Positions 5,903 to 12,431 of a stretch of DNA of 12,431 nt are shown here, in pieces. The translations under genes were made by a program, and so were the position numbers. How positions within the stretch are numbered: position 1 is the stretch's first letter; the number at the start of each line of letters is the position of its first letter. The notes below the pieces were generated by a model, which had not been told where the DNA came from, did not search any database, and saw nothing but the letters and a program-made list of their open reading frames with translations. The DNA comes from an uncultured Opitutia bacterium (GTDB taxonomy: Bacteria > Verrucomicrobiota > Verrucomicrobiia > Opitutales > UBA953): positions 1 through 12,431 of the forward strand of contig CAIYUD010000243.1 in the NCBI GenBank assembly GCA_903929325.1, written 5' to 3'.

Positions 5903-7879
5903 ATGGGTGCGTGTTGTCAGCCTAAGCCGATTGAGCCAGAAGCTCCTGCGTGTTGTCATGCCCCGCGACCTGATGCATCAGGGCCGGCTTGGTGGAAACT
6001 CGGTCTTTGTTTGGTGCTGGCGGGGTTGAATATGACTTTTGGGATAAATCTTGATCGTGAAGTTGATGGGGTTCGTGAGATCCCAAATTTCAGTCCGATT
6101 TATTGGGGAATCCACGGATTCTTACTCACCGCATCGGTGGTTGCATTTGCGTTACTGGGTTGGCCGCTCTTTAGGGGTGCTTGGCAGACGTGGCGTCGAC
6201 GTCAGTTAACACTCGAATCACTTTTTCTACTTTCTGCTTTCGGTGCACTTGTGCTCTCGGCGATCTCGACCTTCACGGGTCGTGGTAGTGTTTATTACGA
6301 CGTCATTCCCGTCGTCTTAGCTATTTATACTTTTGGCTCACTTTTGGGTGAACGAAGTCGTGGTCAGGCCAATGCCGCTTTAGCAGCTTTGCGCACAACC
6401 TTGGACACGGTCACGGTTGTGGGTTCAGACGGAGCACCGCAGCGCCAAGCACGTTCGGCCTTACAAGAAGGCCAGCGGGTTGCTGTGCTTGCAGGTGAAA
6501 CAGTTCCTGTCGACGGCACTGTGACTTCCGGTTCTGCGACGGTTGTGGAAGCGGCAGTAACGGGTGAGCCTTTCCCAGTTGCGAAACATGTCGGCGACCG
6601 AGTTTTTGCGGGATCCGTCATTGCGGATGATGGCTACCTCCAGGTTGCACCCGATTTAAGCAAAGCCAGCCGCATGGACGGCGTGCTCGACGCCGTGGTG
6701 CGTGCACTGGATGCGCCAACACGTATTCACCGCGATGCAGATGCACTGCTGCGCTGGTTCCTGCCTTTTGTAGTCATCGCGGGAGTGCTCACATATTTGG
6801 GTTGGGCTTATTACGGACACTTTGAAAAAGGCTTACGTGCGATGCTCGCCGTTTACTTAGTGGCTTGTCCCTGTGCCCTTGGTTTAGCCACGCCCGTGGC
6901 TGTTATGAGTGCGCTGCATCGCCTTGGTCGAATCGGACTGGCGCCCAGTTCGGGTGACACGGTGCTGAAGTTAGCGGAGGTTGATACGGTTGTATTGGAT
7001 AAAACCGGAACCCTCGGTGAAGGTCTGCCGACAATTGAGGGCATCCATCTAAACCCATCTGCGACGATTACTGAAACCGATTTACGTCAGAAAATTGCTA
7101 CCGTCGAATCCCGTGCCCGTCATCCATTGGCGGCTGCGCTCGTGCAATTAGCGTCACCCGTTGAACTCTCCGGATTAAAAGTCGAAACTCAGTCAGGTCT
7201 AGGTGTAGTCGGAAAATGGAATGGTGGTGAATTGCGCATCGGTGAAAGAGACCTGATGCCTACGGCTGCGGATTTCACGTTTGCCGATTCGCTCAGCGGT
7301 AAGCGCGTCTGGGTCGCCCTTGATGGACGTGCGGTTGCGGTCGTCATTTTATGCGAGACGTTGCGAGTGGATGCTCGCTCGACGGTACAGGCCTTACATG
7401 ACCTCGGGTTGAATGTGGAAGTCCTTACCGGGGATCGCTCGCCGGCTTGGACGTCGATTGAAGGCGCCCAAATTACCAGTGGTCTTTCTCCGGCAGGTAA
7501 AGCCGCCAGGGTACGCGAAATGAATCAAGCCGGTCGTAAGGTACTTTTTGTCGGCGATGGACTGAATGACCTTGAAGGGATGTCGGATGCGCACGCGACA
7601 TTAGCCATGGCGAGTGGTGCGGATTTAACCCAACAGAGCTGCGACGCGGTCGTGGTCGTCGACCGTCTATCCACCATTCCCGAGTCGATTCGGCTTTGCC
7701 GAAAAGTCCGTCGTGACCTGCAAGTTAACCTTTGGATTTCGACAGGGTATAACTTTGTGGGAATTGGCCTGGCCGCAGCTGGCTTACTTGCCCCCTGGGT
7801 TGCGGCCGTGGTTATGCTGACTTCTTCGCTTTTAGTGGCTGCCCGGGCCGTCCGCTCGGCTAGTCCTGACGCGGTTTAG
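5903..7879 (+). CDS. P1B-type heavy-metal ATPase, copper type, without an N-terminal HMA domain
   Basis: Inner-membrane ATP-driven metal transporter of 658 residues. In order: a Cys-rich N-terminus with CC pairs (4-5 and 17-18), about four hydrophobic segments (32-50, 68-92, 105-124, 130-148), an actuator domain with TGEP (220-223), a metal-binding CPC in the membrane (322-324), the phosphorylated Asp in DKTGT (366-370), HP (407-408), TGD (509-511), GDGLND (551-556), and final helices with YN (616-617) and MLTSS (638-642). CPC with YN and MxxSS marks Cu(I)-type P1B-1 pumps. The sequence after GDGLND (LEGMSDAHATLAMASGADL) recalls CcoI/FixI, so supply of copper for cytochrome oxidase assembly is as possible as detoxification. 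No HMA (CxxC) domain is present; the CC pairs may replace it. The ATG at 5903 has only a weak purine stretch before it. Confidence 0.93.
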   Translation: MGACCQPKPIEPEAPACCHAPRPDASGPAWWKLGLCLVLAGLNMTFGINLDREVDGVREIPNFSPIYWGIHGFLLTASVVAFALLGWPLFRGAWQTWRRRQLTLESLFLLSAFGALVLSAISTFTGRGSVYYDVIPVVLAIYTFGSLLGERSRGQANAALAALRTTLDTVTVVGSDGAPQRQARSALQEGQRVAVLAGETVPVDGTVTSGSATVVEAAVTGEPFPVAKHVGDRVFAGSVIADDGYLQVAPDLSKASRMDGVLDAVVRALDAPTRIHRDADALLRWFLPFVVIAGVLTYLGWAYYGHFEKGLRAMLAVYLVACPCALGLATPVAVMSALHRLGRIGLAPSSGDTVLKLAEVDTVVLDKTGTLGEGLPTIEGIHLNPSATITETDLRQKIATVESRARHPLAAALVQLASPVELSGLKVETQSGLGVVGKWNGGELRIGERDLMPTAADFTFADSLSGKRVWVALDGRAVAVVILCETLRVDARSTVQALHDLGLNVEVLTGDRSPAWTSIEGAQITSGLSPAGKAARVREMNQAGRKVLFVGDGLNDLEGMSDAHATLAMASGADLTQQSCDAVVVVDRLSTIPESIRLCRKVRRDLQVNLWISTGYNFVGIGLAAAGLLAPWVAAVVMLTSSLLVAARAVRSASPDAV

Positions 7880-7941
7880 GCGTCCCATCCTTGTCAGAGG
7901 GCATCGAGTCCGTTAAGTCTATACCCCTTAAGCCCCTCCCG

Positions 7942-8544
7942 ATGAATCGCCTGTCCGCTTGTTTGTTATTCTCTTCCGCACTCTTTGCACAGCAATCGCC
8001 TTCGGCTTCACAGGTCGCCGGTCTCGAACAAGACGTTGCCCAAGTTCGTATGGATGTTGCCCGTCTCTCAGAGCAAATCACTGATTTGCAAAATGCCGTC
8101 CGTGCATTGCGTTCGAACCCTGCACCTGCAGCTGGAAATTCAACTGCAGATCGCCAAGCCATTCTCGCCGAAGTCGATAAGAAGACGAACGCACTGCGCA
8201 CGGAACTCGATGCTGCTTTTGCGACATTTACTAAGCAGGTGAATGCAGCCCTTGCCAATCGAGCGAACTCTACAGCAGTTGTGCCTGTGCCAACACCATC
8301 TGCGGGCCAGCCTGTGACACCAACAGCTGAACCAGCCGCTCAACCTGCAGCAGCTCGGCCAGCGGACAACCTTCCAGCTGATATGCCTCGTACGGGTATT
8401 CGTTATAAGGTGAAGGCTGGTGAGTCTTTAAGTGGTATTGCCCGTCGTAACGGATCGAAGGTTGATTGGATTTTGAAAGCGAACCAGATGGACAATCCTA
8501 ACCAAGTTAAGGCAGACTCGGAAATCTTCATCCCTCAGCCCTAA
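7942..8544 (+). CDS. Secreted coiled-coil protein with C-terminal LysM domain
   Basis: A 200-residue protein, probably exported and cell-wall-associated. MNRLSACLLFSSALFA (1-16) followed by QQ is a signal peptide with an Ala cleavage site. Residues 24-57 (VAGLEQDVAQVRMDVARL...) and 69-108 have heptad-like coiled-coil character, as in the N-terminal domain of YbgF/CpoB-like proteins. A Pro/Ala/Thr-rich linker (about 112-150) leads to a LysM domain (153-198: IRYKVKAGESLSGIARRNG...), which binds N-acetylglucosamine polymers such as peptidoglycan. The ATG at 7942 is chosen over a TTG at 7891 because only it puts the signal peptide at the N-terminus. It starts 62 bp after the ATPase gene and ends 20 bp before parB, so at least the latter pair is likely co-transcribed. 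The exact role is unknown; envelope organisation is inferred. Confidence 0.88.
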   Translation: MNRLSACLLFSSALFAQQSPSASQVAGLEQDVAQVRMDVARLSEQITDLQNAVRALRSNPAPAAGNSTADRQAILAEVDKKTNALRTELDAAFATFTKQVNAALANRANSTAVVPVPTPSAGQPVTPTAEPAAQPAAARPADNLPADMPRTGIRYKVKAGESLSGIARRNGSKVDWILKANQMDNPNQVKADSEIFIPQP

Positions 8545-8564
8545 TCCCCTTAGGCTGATTTAAC

Positions 8565-9479
8565 ATGAGCACCCCTAAAAAATCGAATCTTGGACGCGGC
8601 CTTGGCAATTTAATTGCTGGTGGCGCTGGCAACAAACCTGCACCGACTCCTGCACCAATTCCAGGAGTAACGACTTCAACGCCTTCACCTTCTGCGCCTG
8701 TTGGTATTCTTGAAGTAGCTGTCGGTCAGATTGTACCCAATCCACGTCAGCCACGTCGCGAATTTGATGACCATTCGGTCAAGGAACTTGCGGAATCCAT
8801 TCGTGCGGAAGGTCTCATTCAGCCGGTCGTTGTTCGCAAAGTTGCGGGCGGTTATGAATTGATTGCCGGTGAACGTCGTCTCCGTGCATTTAAGTTATTA
8901 GGTATTAAGCTTATCCCTGCACGCGTCTTGGAAGTGAATGATGCTGCGAGTGCGGTGCTTGCGTTGGTCGAAAACTTACAACGTGCAGATCTTAACCCAG
9001 TCGATGAAGCCCTCGGGATTGCTTCGTTGATGCGTGATTTTAAATTAACCCAAGAAGCGGTTTCAGAGCGTCTCGGTAAGCCACGCGCAACCATTGCCAA
9101 TTCAGTCCGACTGCTGCAATTGGACCGCGAGGTTTTAGGCTATTTAACCAAAGGCAAGTTGAGTGCAGGTCATGCGAAAGCTTTGCTCGGGCTTGAGCAG
9201 GCCGCGCATCAAATCCAGGCAGCACGTCGGATTGTCGAAGACGATCTTTCGGTGCGTGCGACTGAAAAGCTGATTCACCAACTCCAAGCGGCCCGTCCGC
9301 ATGACCGCCGTCGCAAGGTCGCTGATGTGTTGGCCGATATTCAAAAGCGTCTGACATCACACTTAGCTGCACCTGTCACCGTGGTACGTCGTGGTCCCAA
9401 TGGACAGATTACGATTCGTTACGTCGGCGATGAAGACCTCCGCCGTATTCTCGAGAAGCTGGGACTTAAGGGAGACTAA
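8565..9479 (+). CDS. parB: Chromosome-partitioning protein ParB
   Basis: DNA-binding CTPase of the ParB/Spo0J family, 304 residues. It loads at parS, slides as a clamp and works with ParA and SMC in segregating the origin. The N-terminus (KKSNLGRGLGNLIAG) is the usual ParA-contacting tail. A Pro-rich linker follows, then the CTP-binding domain with NPRQPR (59-64) and AGERRLRA (101-108), ENLQR (136-140), a helix-turn-helix with LTQEAVSERLGKPRATIAN (161-179), and a C-terminal dimerisation region with DEDLRRILEKLG (289-300). No parA and no parS-like palindrome is visible nearby. It follows a LysM gene by 20 bp. Its last two sense codons and TAA stop (GGA GAC TAA) are the first bases of a heptamer repeat element. 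The ATG at 8565 lacks a Shine-Dalgarno sequence. Confidence 0.95.
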   Translation: MSTPKKSNLGRGLGNLIAGGAGNKPAPTPAPIPGVTTSTPSPSAPVGILEVAVGQIVPNPRQPRREFDDHSVKELAESIRAEGLIQPVVVRKVAGGYELIAGERRLRAFKLLGIKLIPARVLEVNDAASAVLALVENLQRADLNPVDEALGIASLMRDFKLTQEAVSERLGKPRATIANSVRLLQLDREVLGYLTKGKLSAGHAKALLGLEQAAHQIQAARRIVEDDLSVRATEKLIHQLQAARPHDRRRKVADVLADIQKRLTSHLAAPVTVVRRGPNGQITIRYVGDEDLRRILEKLGLKGD

Positions 9480-9572
9480 AGACTAAGGACTAAGGACTAA
9501 AGTCTGACTTCAAGACTCTTACCTTGCCCTTTCCTGGCCTGCAATGGCCTTTAGCCTTTAGTCATTAGTCTC
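9472..9572. repeat. Inverted heptamer-array element, copy 2 (consensus GACTAAR)
   Basis: Same design as the element at 4765-4862. The left arm has four exact units at 9474-9501 (GACTAAA, GACTAAG, GACTAAG, GACTAAA). The right arm, read on the minus strand from 9570, has GACTAAT, GACTAAA, GGCTAAA, then GGCC. The ends are GAGACTAA (9472-9479) and TTAGTCTC (9565-9572). The arms pair at 21 of 26 positions, with some mismatches becoming G-U pairs in RNA. Bases 9476-9498 are identical to 4776-4798 of copy 1. The core (about 9502-9545) is not shared with copy 1. It lies between convergent parB and phnA and contains the parB stop codon. Confidence 0.9.
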
Positions 9573-9581
9573 GTTAGGTAT

Positions 9582-9596
9582 GGCGCCGCCAGCGCC
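9582..9596 (-). terminator. GC-rich hairpin 3' of the PhnA-like gene
   Basis: A perfect 5-bp GC stem, GGCGC (9582-9586) and GCGCC (9592-9596), has a 5-base loop and begins 3 bases after the stop of the minus-strand gene. Position fits a terminator or 3'-end stabiliser, but no T-run follows, so it is only a candidate; the heptamer element lies immediately beyond it. Confidence 0.3.
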
Positions 9597-9599
9597 GCC

Positions 9600-9941
9600 T
9601 TACGCCTTCTTTACGAAGCAAGACTTGAGGCCCATTTTCGTGCCGTCGATTTTGCAGTCGATGTCATGGTCGCCGTCGACCAAGCGGATGTCTTTGGCTT
9701 TGGTGCCTTGTTTAAGCACCTGCGATGAGCCGCGTAGTTTGAGGTCCTTGATGAGTACGACGGTGTCTCCATCGGTCAGGATATTGCCCACGGCATCACG
9801 CACGACCTTCGGGCCATCTGTTATCTCACTCGCGGCTTCGCGCGGCCATTCATGTCCGCAGGTCATGCACTCCCATTTGTCAGCATGTGCGGCGATGTCA
9901 GCCATTGTGCATTCGGGACACGCAGAAGGGTCGATAGGCAT
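9600..9941 (-). CDS. PhnA/YjdM-family zinc-ribbon protein
   Basis: A small cytoplasmic protein of 113 residues, the normal length of the PhnA/YjdM family. An N-terminal zinc ribbon has CPEC (8-11) and CMTC (25-28). The conserved C-terminal domain contains NILTDGDTVVLIKDLKLRG (53-71) and ends in LKSCFVKKA. The family was named from the E. coli phosphonate region, but it is not phosphonoacetate hydrolase and its biochemical function is not established. The ATG at 9941 is chosen; a GTG one codon earlier is in frame but less likely. It is convergent with parB and divergent from the cytochrome gene. No phosphonate genes are in the window. Confidence 0.93.
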   Translation of the reverse strand: MPIDPSACPECTMADIAAHADKWECMTCGHEWPREAASEITDGPKVVRDAVGNILTDGDTVVLIKDLKLRGSSQVLKQGTKAKDIRLVDGDHDIDCKIDGTKMGLKSCFVKKA

Positions 9942-10010
9942 CACTCAATCAGTGAGCCCTTTCAGTTTGCGGCAAGCGGAACCTTCGTGGATGATTTTGG
10001 TCTAAAACCG
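9942..10010. promoter_or_regulatory. Divergent intergenic region, PhnA-like gene / propeller-cytochrome gene
   Basis: A 69-bp gap that should contain promoters for both genes. A perfect dyad TCACT (9941-9945) and AGTGA (9951-9955), spacer 5, overlaps the first base of the PhnA-like start codon and could be an operator. GGCAAGCGG (9971-9979) also occurs in the MFS upstream region (721-729). No convincing -35/-10 pair is seen. Confidence 0.35.
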
Positions 10011-12431
10011 ATGCCCCGTCTTAGCTTACTGCTCGCATTGGTATGCGTACGCGTGTTCGCCCAAGAGCCTTTTAGTGTACCCCAAGGCTTTGTCGCGGAG
10101 ACAGTCTACACGGTTCCTAAGGCTACGCAGGGGTCATGGGTTAGTCTCGCAGTCGCTCCCAATGGCGATCTCGTCGCTGGCGATCAAGGCGGTGGGCTTT
10201 GGCGCATAGCGTTGTCTGATCCAAGCAAGCCAGTCGTTACGCCTATCGCCACACAGTTTAAGGGAGCTCACGGTCTGCTCTTTGTCCAAAACTCACTCTA
10301 CGCAATTGTCGCCGAAGGTGGTAACACCGGTATTTGGCGTCTACGCGACCCCAAGGCCGACGGCTCTTTCTCGGATCAAGTCTTATTGCGCCGCATCCAA
10401 GGCTCGGGTGAACATGGCCCGCACCAGCTTGTACTCGATCGCGACGGCACCATCCTCGTCATCGCAGGCAATCATACGAAGTTACCACCCGACGATTTGC
10501 CTGGCCCCAAGCCACATTGGGCTGAAGACACTTTGGTCGAACGTTTCGAGGATCCTAACGGACACGCAGTCGGCATCCGCGCGGTCGGTGGTTGGATTGC
10601 CCGCATGAATCAAGACGGCACGGGTTGGCAACGTGTGACAGTCGGTATGCGTAATGCTTACGACCTCGCGGTGGCTCCCGACGGCGATATCTTTACGTAT
10701 GATAGCGATATGGAGTGGGACATGGGCGCCCCTTGGTACCGTCCAACGCGCATCTACCTCGCCACGCCTGGCGGAGAGCTTGGTTGGCGCTCTGGCTCCG
10801 CCTGCATTCCTGAGCCAACCATCGACACACAACCGCCCATCCTCGATATCGGCCCGGGTAGTCCGACGGGAGTTATCTTTGGCACGGGCACCAAGTTCCC
10901 CGCTCGCTATCAACGTGCTTTCTTCGCCTGCGATTGGACTTATGGAACGCTTTATGCGATTCACCTGACGCCTAATGGGGCTGCTTGGTCGGCGAAGAAA
11001 GAAGTTTTCGCGGCGGGCAAACCGTTCCCGCTCACAGACGTCGTGGTACGTCCGCAGGACGGCGCACTTTACCTGACGGTGGGTGGTCGTGGTTCGCAGA
11101 GTTTGCTTTACCGTATTCGCTACACTGGCGCCGAACCAACTGTACCCGTCGGCTGGTACGAGGCTACACCCGAGCAGAAACTACGCCGTGAGCTCGAGCA
11201 ACTTCGTCTTTCGACCGTGTCAGCTATCGCACTCGACAAAGCTTGGCCGCTGATGGGGCATAAGGACCTCTGGATTCGCTACGCTGCCCGTATCGTCGTC
11301 GAGGCTCAGCCCGTCGAGCTTTGGCAGAAGCACGTGGTATGCGCTCCGCACGAAATCACCGATTGGCTTAAACTTAATGCTGCCTTGGCCCTTGCGCGCT
11401 GTGGCAATCCAAAGTCTGAAGATCAGTTCCAAAGAATCATGGAGATTGCCATGAAAAATGACTACGAAGACCTCGTTCGCGTGATGCACGTCGCACTGGC
11501 TCGTTACGATGTACCCGCAGTCTCTGTCGGAGTGCAGCGCGACTTCAAAGCAGACTTACGCAGAGTCATACCGCAGAGTGCCTTTTTCGGACGATCGGGC
11601 GCACTGGGCCGTCAATTAACTGAACTCGCTGTTGCAGTTGAAGCACCCGAAGCTCCCGCGAAAATCATTCAATTGATGCGTGAGGCGAAAGCGCAGCCAG
11701 GTCTCTCAGTCGATAGTGATCTACTCACGCGCAACGGTAATTATGCCAAGGATGTTAACGCGGCATTAGCAGTGACTCAGACTACCGTTCGTATCGGCTA
11801 CGCCGTCTATCTCGCGCGGGCTAAAGTTGGTTGGACGTCAGAGTTGCGCCAGGAATTCTTTGGGATGCTCGATGAGATGGCCGAGGCTAAAGGCGGATAC
11901 AGCTTACACGGTTTCGTCGTCAATATTCGCAAGGCTGCGCTCGAGAATGTACCTGAGGCTGAGCGCGCGGCCTACGCCGAGATTAAGGCGCCGAAAGTCA
12001 CTGAGGTGCTTCCCGTCGCCAAGGGGCCTGGGCGTAGCTGGACCGAAGACGGAATCCTCGCTGCATGGAAAAAGTCCAACGGCCATAACTTCGAGAGCGG
12101 ACAACGTATGTTCCAAGCGGCTGCCTGTTCAATGTGTCACCGCGTCGGCGATCTTGGTGGTGCGCAGGCGCCGGATTTGACCGGAGTCGGTTCGCGCATG
12201 ACGCCCACCGACCTTATTCAAAGCATCGTTAATCCTAGTGCGGTGGTGTCAGATCAGTATGCCCAGTCTGTTATTGTGCGTACGGATGGCACTAAATTCA
12301 TCGGAAGAATCATTTCAGATGACGCCGATAAAGTGCAGTTCGCCATCAATCCCTTTTATCCATCTCAGCAGGTGACACTGAATCGCTCCGACATTCAATC
12401 AATCGAGCGCTCTGCAATCAGCTCAATGCCC
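10011..12431 (+). CDS. PVC-type secreted beta-propeller / c-type cytochrome protein, C-terminus outside window
   Basis: Large exported redox-type protein; 807 residues are visible and the frame is still open at the right edge. MPRLSLLLALVCVRVFA (1-17) is a signal peptide. Residues of about 20-375 look like a beta-propeller of the sorbosone/glucose-dehydrogenase-like type (SWVSLAVAPNGDLVAGDQ; DLAVAPDGDIFTYD; DVVVRPQDGALYLTVGG). About 380-690 is alpha-helical and HEAT-like. The C-terminal module has the heme-binding motif C706-S-M-C709-H710, followed by APDLTGVG (720-727), typical of the 'putative heme-binding domain' of Planctomycetes and Verrucomicrobia. It ends in SSMP, which in this family lies close to the C-terminus, so few residues are probably missing. 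It should act in the periplasm, perhaps oxidising sugars or polysaccharide-derived alcohols and passing electrons to the heme; substrate and activity are not known. The ATG at 10011 gives the signal peptide; no Shine-Dalgarno sequence. Confidence 0.92.
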   Translation, partial: MPRLSLLLALVCVRVFAQEPFSVPQGFVAETVYTVPKATQGSWVSLAVAPNGDLVAGDQGGGLWRIALSDPSKPVVTPIATQFKGAHGLLFVQNSLYAIVAEGGNTGIWRLRDPKADGSFSDQVLLRRIQGSGEHGPHQLVLDRDGTILVIAGNHTKLPPDDLPGPKPHWAEDTLVERFEDPNGHAVGIRAVGGWIARMNQDGTGWQRVTVGMRNAYDLAVAPDGDIFTYDSDMEWDMGAPWYRPTRIYLATPGGELGWRSGSACIPEPTIDTQPPILDIGPGSPTGVIFGTGTKFPARYQRAFFACDWTYGTLYAIHLTPNGAAWSAKKEVFAAGKPFPLTDVVVRPQDGALYLTVGGRGSQSLLYRIRYTGAEPTVPVGWYEATPEQKLRRELEQLRLSTVSAIALDKAWPLMGHKDLWIRYAARIVVEAQPVELWQKHVVCAPHEITDWLKLNAALALARCGNPKSEDQFQRIMEIAMKNDYEDLVRVMHVALARYDVPAVSVGVQRDFKADLRRVIPQSAFFGRSGALGRQLTELAVAVEAPEAPAKIIQLMREAKAQPGLSVDSDLLTRNGNYAKDVNAALAVTQTTVRIGYAVYLARAKVGWTSELRQEFFGMLDEMAEAKGGYSLHGFVVNIRKAALENVPEAERAAYAEIKAPKVTEVLPVAKGPGRSWTEDGILAAWKKSNGHNFESGQRMFQAAACSMCHRVGDLGGAQAPDLTGVGSRMTPTDLIQSIVNPSAVVSDQYAQSVIVRTDGTKFIGRIISDDADKVQFAINPFYPSQQVTLNRSDIQSIERSAISSMP

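Noticed and set aside
7891..7925. Promoter TTGTCA (7891-7896) with TATACC (7920-7925) upstream of the LysM gene
   Set aside because: The 23-base spacing is too long and the -10 match is poor.
7891..7941. Longer LysM protein starting at TTG 7891
   Set aside because: It would bury the signal peptide 17 residues inside the protein.
4765..9572. Composite transposon bounded by the two repeat elements
   Set aside because: The enclosed genes are core housekeeping genes with even composition, no transposase is present, and I saw no target-site duplication.
9580..10005. 141-residue open frame on the plus strand
   Set aside because: Antisense to the PhnA-like gene with its two CxxC pairs; no family features of its own.
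10482..10964. 160-residue open frame on the minus strand
   Set aside because: Lies wholly antisense to the propeller-cytochrome gene, whose frame has clear family motifs; the antisense frame shows none.

Overview
The window looks like an ordinary chromosomal stretch of a Verrucomicrobiota bacterium, most likely Opitutae-like (inference). The strongest clue is the truncated gene at the right end: a secreted beta-propeller protein with a C-terminal CxxCH cytochrome module, of the large 'PVC-type heme-binding' family typical of Planctomycetes and Verrucomicrobia. Base composition looks mid-range and even throughout. I see no phage, insertion sequence, tRNA, rRNA or CRISPR array.

Layout. (1) 1-2047: a D-2-hydroxyacid dehydrogenase (minus strand, C-terminus cut off by the window) is divergent from an MFS carrier of the hexuronate/sugar-acid (ACS) type, a plausible small uptake-and-oxidation unit for a sugar acid. 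(2) 2093-5811: a minus-strand operon in the order HIT hydrolase - ybeY - leuS. It joins leucyl-tRNA charging, 16S rRNA maturation/ribosome quality control and a nucleotide hydrolase that could remove Ap4A-like by-products. (3) 5903-9479: plus-strand genes for a copper-type P1B ATPase, a secreted coiled-coil/LysM protein and ParB. (4) 9600-9941: a minus-strand PhnA/YjdM-type zinc-ribbon protein, convergent with parB and divergent from (5) 10011-12431, the propeller-cytochrome gene, which runs off the right edge.

The unusual content is between the genes. Two elements of about 100 bp (4765-4862 and 9472-9572) have the same design: an array of heptamers with consensus GACTAAR, a core that is not shared, and a second array of the same heptamer in inverted orientation. 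Both begin with GAGACTAA and end with its reverse complement TTAGTCTC. The left arms share an exact 23-bp match (4776-4798 and 9476-9498), while the cores do not look alike. Each heptamer carries TAA on one strand and TAG on the other, and a period of 7 moves the stop by one frame per unit, so each arm closes all six reading frames. The parB stop codon is itself the first TAA of one element. A possible decayed third copy lies at 661-722. A different 9-bp tandem array (2063-2089) with a hairpin sits at the other convergent gene junction.

Two more points recur. None of the ten gene starts has a convincing Shine-Dalgarno sequence. YbeY carries Asp in place of the third metal-binding His and lacks the usual Arg, a variant I associate with Bacteroidetes, where Shine-Dalgarno use is also weak.
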